Below are positions 5,237-11,013 of a stretch of DNA of 11,013 bases, in pieces (the first letter of the stretch is position 1; each line of letters opens with the position of its first letter). Origin of the DNA: Anaerolineae bacterium (GTDB taxonomy: Bacteria; Chloroflexota; Anaerolineae; Anaerolineales; E44-bin32); NCBI GenBank assembly GCA_030673735.1, contig DAOVIK010000027.1:1-11013 (forward strand), in the 5' to 3' direction. A program made the position numbers and the translations under genes. The notes beneath the pieces are model-generated. The model saw only the letters and a list, made by a program, of their open reading frames with translations, did no database searches and had not been told where the DNA came from.

Positions 5237-6973
5237 GTGCCGTTGGAAGAGCGATCTCCTCCCCCTTCATTCAGCGATAACATCGCCCGGCTTGGCAGTA
5301 CGGCGAAAGACATTCGCACCAAGCTGGATGAATATCGCGCTTCAATCGCGCAATCGGGTTTCTCATTACCGACAGATGTAGTGGAGAGACTGCAGCAGTT
5401 GTGGGGAACAGTTCTGGAGCTGCAGGAGTCGGCGGAGGATGTGGAAGAGGAACGCCGTAACTCCCAGGCGCTCGCCGAGATCGGCCAGGTGGTCAATTCA
5501 TCGTTGGATCTGGCCACCGTGCTTAAAGAGGTGATGGACACGCTTATCCGCCTGACGGGAGCCGAGCGCGCCTTCCTCATGCAGCGGGGGATGGATGGGG
5601 AGATGGCAATCGAGGTGGCGCGCAACTGGGATCGCACCACGATGGGGCCGGAAGAGTATGCCATAAGCAGCACCATCGTGGACCGGGTGCTGGAGGGCGG
5701 TGAGGCCATTGTTACGACCGACGCCCAGATCGATCCGCGCTTCTCGGACCAAGAGAGCGTCATTGCCCACCATCTGCGCTCGATCCTTTGTGTTCCCTTG
5801 AAGGTGAAGGGAACCCTCACCGGGGTCATTTATGCTGATAATCGAATCCGGGAAGGGCTGTTCACCGAGAAGCATCGCGCCCTGGTCTTGGCGTTTGCCA
5901 ATCAGGCCGCGGTGGCGCTGGAGAATGCCCGTCTCTTCGCGTCTGTACGACGTACGCTTGACGAAGTCACGGAACTGAAGAATCTGATGGAGGACGTCTT
6001 CACCTCCATCGCCAGCGGCGTGATCACGGCTGACATGCAGGACCACATCACGCTCTGCAACCGTGCCGCGGAATCGATCTTGGAAATACCTCAGGATGAA
6101 CTGCTCGGAAGTTCGCTGCGCGAGCTCTTGCTCCCTCTCGATCCTGACCTGGATCGAAAACTGGAGGAGGTCAAGAAGACGGACACGCGCTACGTGGGGC
6201 TAGAGCTTATGCAAGTCTTGGAGGAGCGGGGCCGGATCGATCTGGTTCTGAACATCACTCCTCTGAAAACCACGGAAGGTCAGACCAGAGGCGTTGCCTT
6301 GGTCTTGGATGACCTGACGGAAAAGAGACGTCTGGAAGCACAGCACAGCCTTTTCGAGCGCATGGTCTCCCCTGCGGTGATTGACCAGCTTGATCCTGAT
6401 AGCCTGCAGCTAGGGGGCGACATTGTCGATATCACGACGCTGTTTGCTGATATCCAGAGCTACACAGCCTTCAGCGGCGCGACGGAGCCACAGACGCTCA
6501 TGCGCGTGCTCAATCGCTACATGGCGGTTGCTGCGGAGGCGGTGCTCAAAGAAGAGGGAACGATCGACAAATTTCAGGGCGACGCGATCATGGCTTGGTT
6601 CAATGCACCCATTGCACAGCCGGATCACACATTGCGGGCCGCGCGCGCTGCTCTAGCGCTCGTCAAGGGTGTGTCACAGGTGCACGCCGATATGCCCCCT
6701 GAATTCCGCTTGTCATTTAGAGTGGGCATCCACTTCGGAGAAGCGCTGCTGGGGCTTGTGGGGACCGAGCAGCGACTGGACTACACTGCCATCGGCGATA
6801 GCGTGAACATCGCCAAGCGGCTGCAGGAAAGCGCGTCCGAAGGTCAGATCTTGATCAGCGAGGCCGTTGCCTATCGCATCATGGATCAGATCATGGTGAA
6901 GCCGTTATCCCCCATCAGCATGGAGGGGAAGGCGTATCCGATCCGTGCTTACGAGCTGATAGGGCTTCGCTAG
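5237..6973 (+). CDS. GAF-PAS-class III adenylate cyclase, cytoplasmic
   Basis: This soluble signalling enzyme of about 578 residues makes cAMP from ATP. In order it has an N-terminal helical or coiled-coil part (about 15-80, rich in Glu and Leu), a GAF domain (about 88-237), a PAS domain (about 248-366) and a class III nucleotide cyclase domain (about 396-575). Metal-binding aspartates are D405 (LFADIQSYTAFS) and D449 (KFQGDAIMAWF). The adenine-specifying lysine is K445, with T517 in the second specificity position (YTAIGDSVN), followed by transition-state residues N524 and R528. Thr at this position is the class IIIb pattern and favours ATP over GTP. No membrane segment is seen, and no cGMP-binding NKFDE motif in the GAF. 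An in-frame TAA at 5225-5227 limits the N-terminus: GTG at 5237 is possible, but TTG at 5243 has the better-spaced AAGGA (5231-5235, 7 nt). The stop overlaps the convergent gene. Confidence 0.92.
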   Translation: MPLEERSPPPSFSDNIARLGSTAKDIRTKLDEYRASIAQSGFSLPTDVVERLQQLWGTVLELQESAEDVEEERRNSQALAEIGQVVNSSLDLATVLKEVMDTLIRLTGAERAFLMQRGMDGEMAIEVARNWDRTTMGPEEYAISSTIVDRVLEGGEAIVTTDAQIDPRFSDQESVIAHHLRSILCVPLKVKGTLTGVIYADNRIREGLFTEKHRALVLAFANQAAVALENARLFASVRRTLDEVTELKNLMEDVFTSIASGVITADMQDHITLCNRAAESILEIPQDELLGSSLRELLLPLDPDLDRKLEEVKKTDTRYVGLELMQVLEERGRIDLVLNITPLKTTEGQTRGVALVLDDLTEKRRLEAQHSLFERMVSPAVIDQLDPDSLQLGGDIVDITTLFADIQSYTAFSGATEPQTLMRVLNRYMAVAAEAVLKEEGTIDKFQGDAIMAWFNAPIAQPDHTLRAARAALALVKGVSQVHADMPPEFRLSFRVGIHFGEALLGLVGTEQRLDYTAIGDSVNIAKRLQESASEGQILISEAVAYRIMDQIMVKPLSPISMEGKAYPIRAYELIGLR

Positions 6974-7935
6974 CGCAATTGATCGGCGAACGCGAAGAGC
7001 GCCGGCGTTCCGCCGGTATGCCAGAAGAGCACACGCTCCTCGGCATTGATTTCCCCCTTTTCGATCATGTCAATCATCCCCCCTGCCGCGCGCCCGGTGT
7101 ACACCGGGTCCAGCAGGATGCCCTCGTTGCGGGCAAAGAGACCGATTGCGTTTCGCTCCAGGTCGCCAATCACGGCGTATCCCCCGCCAAGATATCCGTC
7201 GTTGACATCAATGTCGGAGGCCGTGAGCTCGAGAGGATTCCCAAGCAAGCTTCCAACTTCGTTGGCCAGCGCGGCAACGCTTTCGCAAAGCTGCTGCGAG
7301 GGAGTATCCACGCTGATGCCCTGGATATGTGCATCGAAGCCGTGGATGCGGGCGCCGGCCACCAAGCCTGCTTGCGTGCCACCCGATGAACTGGCAAAGA
7401 CAATGCGGTCGATGGGCACATCCTGAGCCATAAGCTCGCTCAGGGCTTCGGCATAGGCTGCTGCGCCGGTAGGACTTGAGCCGCCATAGGGCACCAAGTA
7501 AGGCCGACGACCGTCACTCCAAGCATCGTCAAACGTTTTCTGGAGGAGCTGGCCGGCATCGCGGTCTTCGGCCCACACGATCTCAGCGCCTAACAGCATA
7601 TCGAGTAGCACGTTGCCGGTAGCATGCTCCGGTGGATGGCCGGCGAGCACAAGGATGCAGCCAAAGCCATGCTGCGCGGCCGCAGCGGCAGTCTGGCGGC
7701 AGTGATTGGATTGAACGGCACCTCTCGTGATCAACGTGCGCGCCCCATGCGCTTTGGCCTCGGCGAGCAAGAACTCGAGCTTGCGCGCTTTGTTGCCTCC
7801 GAAAGCCAGTCCAGTTTGGTCATCACGCTTGATCCAGAGTTGAGGCCCTCCGAGCACGGACGAAAGCCGCGGCAGCGGCTCGACGGGCGTGGGGAGGTGG
7901 GCAAAGGTCAAGCGAGGCAAGGAGAGTTTGGTCAT
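6970..7935 (-). CDS. dcyD: D-cysteine desulfhydrase-like PLP enzyme (ACC deaminase family)
   Basis: This 321-residue fold-type II PLP enzyme should convert D-cysteine to pyruvate, sulfide and ammonia. K49 in FGGNKARKLEFLL is the Schiff-base lysine; SNHCRQTAAAA (76-86) is the substrate loop, and SSSGGTQAGL (182-191) holds the phosphate. Two positions separate it from true ACC deaminases: DPVYTG has Thr280 where ACC deaminases have Glu, and FWHTGGTP has Thr307 where they have Leu. Both Thr are as in D-cysteine desulfhydrases, so ACC deamination is unlikely. The ATG at 7933-7935 has a GGAAG ribosome binding site (revcomp of 7942-7946) about 7 nt upstream. It lies 21 nt after the second FemAB gene, probably as the last gene of that operon. 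Its TAG overlaps the cyclase TAG tail to tail. A role in D-amino-acid or sulfur recycling linked to cell-wall turnover is only a guess. Confidence 0.85.
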   Translation of the reverse strand: MTKLSLPRLTFAHLPTPVEPLPRLSSVLGGPQLWIKRDDQTGLAFGGNKARKLEFLLAEAKAHGARTLITRGAVQSNHCRQTAAAAAQHGFGCILVLAGHPPEHATGNVLLDMLLGAEIVWAEDRDAGQLLQKTFDDAWSDGRRPYLVPYGGSSPTGAAAYAEALSELMAQDVPIDRIVFASSSGGTQAGLVAGARIHGFDAHIQGISVDTPSQQLCESVAALANEVGSLLGNPLELTASDIDVNDGYLGGGYAVIGDLERNAIGLFARNEGILLDPVYTGRAAGGMIDMIEKGEINAEERVLFWHTGGTPALFAFADQLR

Positions 7936-7956
7936 ATACAGCTTCCTATTTAGCGA

Positions 7957-9075
7957 CTAATTCAAGGATTGGCGTGTCTGTCCTCGCCCGCGCAGTCTGA
8001 GCACCGCAAGCAGCGAGGGCAACGCCACAGAGTACATCCAATACAGAGCAGGGCGAGTGGTGAAATCCAAGGCGCCGGGCGTGCGGACCAGCCTGGCGCC
8101 GAAACCTAGCTTGAAGCGATAGACGCCCCACATGCTGTCCTTTTCATCGGGTCCATCGGGGGCGCCCCAAAAATCGTACGTCGTGCATCCCACGGATTTT
8201 GCCCAGCGGATGGCCTCCCACTGCAGCAAGTGGTTGGGCATCTTCTCCCTGTGGGCGCTGCGTGACATCCCGTAGATGTACCAAGCCGTGTTGCCGAAAC
8301 GATAGACGATCAGTCCTGCCACGTTTTCCTGGTCTACCTCAGCCAAGAAGGGCTGCGCCAAACCGGCCTCGATGAAGCTGCGCCATGCATCGTCATAGTA
8401 GGCAGGTTTGCGGATCGCGAATCCGTCCCGCAGCGATGTCTCGGCATACATGCGGTACATGATGTCGAGATCTTCGATCCCACCACGACGGACCATCACA
8501 CCCCGACGGGAAGCCAGGCGTATGTTGTAGCGCGTCTTTTGCTTCATGGCCGCCAGCAGAGAGTCCTCGGTGTTGTTCAGGTCCAGTGTCATGGTGTTGG
8601 CGAACTGGATCTGTTGACGAGAGGGCCGCCAGCCTTGGTCTGAGAATTCTTGGAGGGCCTGCCCACCGAGCGCGAGCTCGGTGGATTGCGAATCGCCGGG
8701 AAAGCCAAAACCGAGGGGCAGGTTGGGATCGATCTTGATCAGGATCGCGCCGCGCTGGGAGGCGATGGCTTGCAGATCGGCGAGCACGCGCTGGCGAAGC
8801 TCGGCATTGGTCCAGTCGAGCGCAGGTCCCTTAGGGCAGTAGAGAACCGCCAGTCGATTGGCGAGACCAGGGATGGGAAGGGTGCGCTGCAGCACTTGGG
8901 CGGCAGCGAGGGGAGATTCGGATGACTGGAACCATGCAAGTCGCTCCGCCTTCCAGCCATACTTCTCCTTCAACTGGCCCCACTGCCAGGATTGAAGCAG
9001 ATGCCCTCCCGGAAGCGTGGTGACCAGTTGGTTCCAGGTTTCAGCGTCTTGGATCTGGGTAGGCTTGGTGTTCAC
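7957..9075 (-). CDS. FemAB-family peptidoglycan bridge aminoacyltransferase, copy 2
   Basis: The 372-residue protein belongs to the GNAT-like FemA/FemB/FemX group, which moves amino acids from aminoacyl-tRNA onto the peptide side chain of lipid II or related acceptors. Family hallmarks are HLLQSWQWGQLK (residues 25-36), KQKTRYNIRLASRRGV (178-193), MPNHLLQWEAIRWAK (279-293), YDFWGAPD (300-307) and GVYRFKLGFGARLVR (317-331), then a hydrophobic C-terminal stretch (about 343-361). The start is taken as GTG at 9073-9075: it lies 4 nt after the stop of the upstream paralogue and 9 nt after GGAAGGT. The frame continues to a TTG at 9093, but that would lie within the preceding gene and upstream of the ribosome binding site. 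Which amino acid it adds cannot be read from sequence; Gly, Ala, Ser or others are possible. Confidence 0.85.
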   Translation of the reverse strand: MNTKPTQIQDAETWNQLVTTLPGGHLLQSWQWGQLKEKYGWKAERLAWFQSSESPLAAAQVLQRTLPIPGLANRLAVLYCPKGPALDWTNAELRQRVLADLQAIASQRGAILIKIDPNLPLGFGFPGDSQSTELALGGQALQEFSDQGWRPSRQQIQFANTMTLDLNNTEDSLLAAMKQKTRYNIRLASRRGVMVRRGGIEDLDIMYRMYAETSLRDGFAIRKPAYYDDAWRSFIEAGLAQPFLAEVDQENVAGLIVYRFGNTAWYIYGMSRSAHREKMPNHLLQWEAIRWAKSVGCTTYDFWGAPDGPDEKDSMWGVYRFKLGFGARLVRTPGALDFTTRPALYWMYSVALPSLLAVLRLRGRGQTRQSLN

Positions 9076-9079
9076 GGCT

Positions 9080-10012
9080 TCAAGACCTTCCAAGGGTGGT
9101 CGCTACGCGGTAGAGCTGATAGATGGCGCGCCTGTACGGGCGATCCCACGCGCCGATGCTGCGCACGAGCCGCCCCCCAAAGCCGCGCTTGAAACGGTAG
9201 ATGCCCCAAAGCCCATCCGAGCGTCCTGCGAATTGGTCTTCGAGCGTGTCCAGGTCTGCATCCGGCACGCCCCAGAGGTCGTAAGAGGTGCAGCCTCGCT
9301 GGCGTGCCCAAAGCATGGCCTCCCACTGCAACAAGTAGGTCGGCATGCGGTTGCGCTCTTTGGGAGTCGAGGCGCCATAGAGATACCAGGCGCGTGTTCC
9401 GTGCGCGAAGACCATCAGGGAAGCCAATGGCTCGCCTTCGAATTCGGCAACCAGCAGTTCACAGGCCCCGTCGGGATGGAACAGATCGTACGCCTTCTTG
9501 TAGTAGGCGGGGACATGTGCTCCGAAACGATCGCGGTCAGCAGTTTCGAGCATCATGTTGCCGAAGGCTGCCAGGTCTTGCCAGGGACGCACGCTGACAC
9601 CCTTGCGGCCGGCCAAGCGGACGTTGTAGCGCGTCTTCTGGTGCATGCGCGCCAGGATCTCTTCTTCTGATCCGCGCAGGTCTACGACCAGTGTGCGGCG
9701 CGGCTGGATTTCGTGGGCGCTGGGGAGGAAGCCCTGTGCGGTGAGATCAGCGGAGAGCGTCGGGTCGTCAGAAAAGTCGGGTTCGATCTTGAGCGCAAAG
9801 GCTCGCCGGCGGCGACAGAGATCATCGAGCACGGGAAGCAAGCTCTGAAGTTCGTCAGGACCAGAGCCCTTGGGAACATAGGCCAATGAGTGCCCGAGCG
9901 GGAAGCGCCGCAAGAGGATTTGCACGCTGCGGTCCTGCCCCTGGATGCGCTCTACGGACCAGCCAAACGCAGCCTTGAGATCGCCCCAAGCGGCAGTTTG
10001 CAGGAGATGCAT
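9080..10012 (-). CDS. FemAB-family peptidoglycan bridge aminoacyltransferase, copy 1
   Basis: This is a paralogue of the next gene, sharing its motifs in the same order: MHLLQTAAWGDLKAAFGW at the N-terminus, HQKTRYNVRLAGRKGV (124-139), MPTYLLQWEAMLWAR (223-237), YDLWGVPD (244-251) and GIYRFKRGFGGRLVR (270-284). The product is about 310 residues from the ATG at 10010-10012, chosen because family similarity (HLLQ) begins there; its ribosome binding site is weak (ACGGA). In-frame alternatives are GTG at 10067-10069, which would be nearly leaderless relative to the -10 box at 10077-10082, and an unlikely TTG at 10135 upstream of that promoter. Two adjacent Fem-type enzymes usually add successive residues of an interpeptide bridge, so this pair may build a bridge of at least two residues. 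The protein lacks the hydrophobic C-terminal stretch of its neighbour. Confidence 0.82.
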   Translation of the reverse strand: MHLLQTAAWGDLKAAFGWSVERIQGQDRSVQILLRRFPLGHSLAYVPKGSGPDELQSLLPVLDDLCRRRRAFALKIEPDFSDDPTLSADLTAQGFLPSAHEIQPRRTLVVDLRGSEEEILARMHQKTRYNVRLAGRKGVSVRPWQDLAAFGNMMLETADRDRFGAHVPAYYKKAYDLFHPDGACELLVAEFEGEPLASLMVFAHGTRAWYLYGASTPKERNRMPTYLLQWEAMLWARQRGCTSYDLWGVPDADLDTLEDQFAGRSDGLWGIYRFKRGFGGRLVRSIGAWDRPYRRAIYQLYRVATTLGRS

Positions 10013-10076
10013 ATCATTCCGTTCGTTGGTTGGTGCCAGGCTCGCGTTCTTTTGAGTGTTGGGAACCACGTCGCGG

Positions 10077-10085
10077 ATTATACCA
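10077..10085 (-). promoter_or_regulatory. Extended -10 promoter of the FemAB-desulfhydrase operon
   Basis: Read on the minus strand, the sequence is TGGTATAAT, a perfect extended -10 (TGN-TATAAT). No good -35 lies 17 bp upstream, as expected for extended -10 promoters. The predicted start of transcription, near 10070, gives a leader of about 58 nt to the ATG at 10012, or a leaderless mRNA if the GTG at 10069 is used. The promoter is divergent from that of nuoA. Confidence 0.5.
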
Positions 10086-10181
10086 TCGCGGCTTCCTGGG
10101 CACTCGGCCGGGAGACCCGGCTGAACTGCCAACAATGAAAGGTAGCTATTGGGCAGTATGTCAGACTACTCGAATGGGCTT

Positions 10182-10210
10182 TTGACGCTCGCAGGTGTCC
10201 GTGATAGACT
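10182..10210 (+). promoter_or_regulatory. Sigma70-like promoter for the nuo genes
   Basis: TTGACG (10182-10187, 5 of 6 consensus bases) is followed after exactly 17 bp by TAGACT (10205-10210, 4 of 6). Transcription would start near 10217, leaving a leader of about 76 nt before the nuoA ATG. It is the best two-box promoter match I find in the window. Confidence 0.45.
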
Positions 10211-10215
10211 TCACA

Positions 10216-10272
10216 GGATTTGCACTTGATGCTTTCCAAATCCACGATCCAAAATCCCAGCCGGAGGCTGGG
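10216..10272 (+). promoter_or_regulatory. Structured nuoA leader with two hairpins and a competing pairing
   Basis: Two perfect 7-bp inverted repeats follow the promoter: GGATTTG (10216-10222) with CAAATCC (10237-10243), and CCCAGCC (10256-10262) with GGCTGGG (10266-10272) around a GGA loop. A second AAATCC (10252-10257) could pair with the same GGATTT and would then use up the first bases of the second stem. The second stem ends 8 nt before the GGAGAGG ribosome binding site (10281-10287) of nuoA. This layout suggests attenuation or translational control, but no known riboswitch class is recognised. Confidence 0.35.
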
Positions 10273-10292
10273 CCTTGTTTGGAGAGGCGCAT

Positions 10293-10649
10293 ATGCATGA
10301 TCAGTGGATCTTTGTGGCATTCTTCCTCCCCATCGGTTTCATAGCAGCCGCGGTTCCGATCATCGCAGCTCGAATACTCGGACCGCGCAAACCCAATCCT
10401 GTCAAACTCTCGACCTACGAATGCGGCGTAGAGACGGTCGGCGATACGTGGGTCCAATTCAAGGTCCAATACTATGTCTTCGCGCTTATCTTCGTGATCT
10501 TTGATGTAGAAGCCGTGTTTCTGTTTCCTTGGGCCGTGGCGTACAACCAGCTGCAGCTCTACATGGTGCTTGAAGGAGTTCTCTTCATCTTGATTCTTGC
10601 GGCCGGGCTTTTCTACGTCTGGCGCAAGGGTGCTCTAGAGTGGTCCTAG
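10293..10649 (+). CDS. nuoA: NADH-quinone oxidoreductase subunit A (complex I)
   Basis: This small membrane subunit of the proton-pumping NADH:quinone oxidoreductase has 118 residues and three predicted helices (about 5-28, 60-80, 90-109). The conserved loop after helix 1 reads LSTYECGVE (39-47), with the E43-C44-G45 signature of NuoA/ND3, a loop near the quinone cavity. Helix 2 carries FDVEAVFLFPWA (70-81), including the conserved acidic pair D71 and E73. The ATG at 10293 is preferred because GGAGAGG (10281-10287) lies 5 nt upstream. An in-frame TTG at 10275 also has a well-placed GGAGG (10263-10267) and would add six residues. The next gene is nuoH, not nuoB, which is unusual. Confidence 0.93.
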   Translation: MHDQWIFVAFFLPIGFIAAAVPIIAARILGPRKPNPVKLSTYECGVETVGDTWVQFKVQYYVFALIFVIFDVEAVFLFPWAVAYNQLQLYMVLEGVLFILILAAGLFYVWRKGALEWS

Positions 10650-10670
10650 CCGAATAGCGCAGTGTGAGAT

Positions 10671-10695
10671 GGCTGGCGACAGAATGTCGACAGCC
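10671..10695 (+). other. Strong hairpin between nuoA and nuoH
   Basis: GGCTGGCGAC (10671-10680) pairs with GTCGACAGCC (10686-10695) around an AGAAT loop: nine pairs and one internal G-A mismatch. It sits in the 78-nt gap, 22 nt after the nuoA stop and 32 nt before the nuoH ATG, followed by TTTCGCTTCC. The T-run is too short for efficient termination, so an mRNA processing, stability or partial attenuation role is more likely. Confidence 0.5.
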
Positions 10696-10727
10696 TTTCG
10701 CTTCCTTGCGCGTATCGGGAGAGTGGT

Positions 10728-11013
10728 ATGGATTTCAATATCTGGGATCCCTTCACCTGGATCGGGCAATGGCTCCTGAATCTTTTGGTGGGTTTGGGTT
10801 TAGCCGAAAACCTGGCCATCACACTGCTGCGCTTTGTCGGCGCGGTTGCGTTGGCCCTGGCCATGTTGCTGATTGGCGGCGTGCTCTTCACTTGGCTGGA
10901 CCGCAAGCTTTCAGCCCGCATTCAGGATCGCCTGGGTCCCAATAGGGTCGGCCCATTCGGCTTGCTACAAGGCATCGCCGACACAGTAAAGCTGATCACG
11001 AAGGAAGACATTA
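10728..11013 (+). CDS. nuoH: NADH-quinone oxidoreductase subunit H (complex I), N-terminal part
   Basis: The first 95 residues of NuoH, the membrane subunit at the quinone-chamber junction, run off the window end. After an amphipathic start and a first membrane helix (about 36-57) comes the conserved block LDRKLSARIQDRLGPNRVGPFGLLQGIADTVKL with KED at 92-94. The GPNRVGPFGLLQ core (70-81) identifies the family. Position 58 is Asp where NuoH normally has Glu (the ERK or ERR motif). ATG at 10728 has GGGAGAG (10717-10723) closely upstream. It probably belongs to the same transcript as nuoA. Downstream subunits cannot be seen. Confidence 0.93.
   Translation, partial: MDFNIWDPFTWIGQWLLNLLVGLGLAENLAITLLRFVGAVALALAMLLIGGVLFTWLDRKLSARIQDRLGPNRVGPFGLLQGIADTVKLITKEDI

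Noticed and set aside
9017..9670. Plus-strand open frame of 217 codons crossing the two FemAB genes
   Set aside because: It spans parts of both minus-strand genes out of frame, has no conserved motif and no ribosome binding site.
10664..10945. Small plus-strand frame overlapping nuoH
   Set aside because: It overlaps nuoH out of frame and its sequence is not membrane-like; the NuoH signature is in the other frame.

Overview
The window looks like a high-GC chromosomal segment of an uncultured or environmental Chloroflexota bacterium, most likely Anaerolineae-like. This rests on gene content and style: a secreted or anchored protein with Pro/Thr octapeptide repeats, a solo TgpA-type transglutaminase, paired FemAB-type acyltransferases, and a family 4 uracil-DNA glycosylase behind a t6A gene cluster. 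The taxonomic call is an inference from these features, not from a marker gene.

Layout. (1) 1-1995, plus strand: a tightly packed operon made of the 3' end of tsaE, then tsaB, rimI and a family 4 uracil-DNA glycosylase. Junctions are a 2-nt gap, an ATGA overlap and a GTGA overlap. It covers the tRNA t6A37 modification partners, an N-terminal acetyltransferase and an Fe-S DNA-repair enzyme. (2) 1996-2522: hairpins, then a minus-strand gene for a membrane-anchored Pro/Thr-rich protein built on a 24-bp tandem repeat, with a G-quadruplex motif on the opposite strand. (3) 2523-2768: a divergent intergenic region with a hairpin and a 9-bp direct repeat spaced by 21 bp. (4) 2769-6973, plus strand: a large multi-pass transglutaminase, then a soluble GAF-PAS-class III adenylate cyclase that appears to have its own -10 box. 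(5) 6970-10012, minus strand: two tandem FemAB-like lipid II or peptidoglycan aminoacyltransferases followed by a D-cysteine desulfhydrase-like PLP enzyme. This set looks like one operon read from an extended -10 promoter near 10077-10085. Its last stop codon overlaps the cyclase stop codon tail to tail. (6) 10136-11013, plus strand: a promoter and structured leader, then nuoA and the start of nuoH of respiratory complex I. nuoH follows nuoA directly, with an inter-gene hairpin, instead of nuoB-G lying between them.

Themes. Most genes are housekeeping or envelope functions: tRNA modification and DNA repair, cell-wall cross-bridge and surface protein processing, cAMP signalling, and respiration. 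I see no mobile element, phage gene, CRISPR array, tRNA or rRNA. No obviously new multi-gene system is evident. The observations most worth checking are regulatory or architectural: the two-hairpin nuo leader with competing pairings, the nuoA-nuoH adjacency, a sliding-clamp-like C-terminal tail on the glycosylase, and the direct-repeat operator candidate before the transglutaminase.
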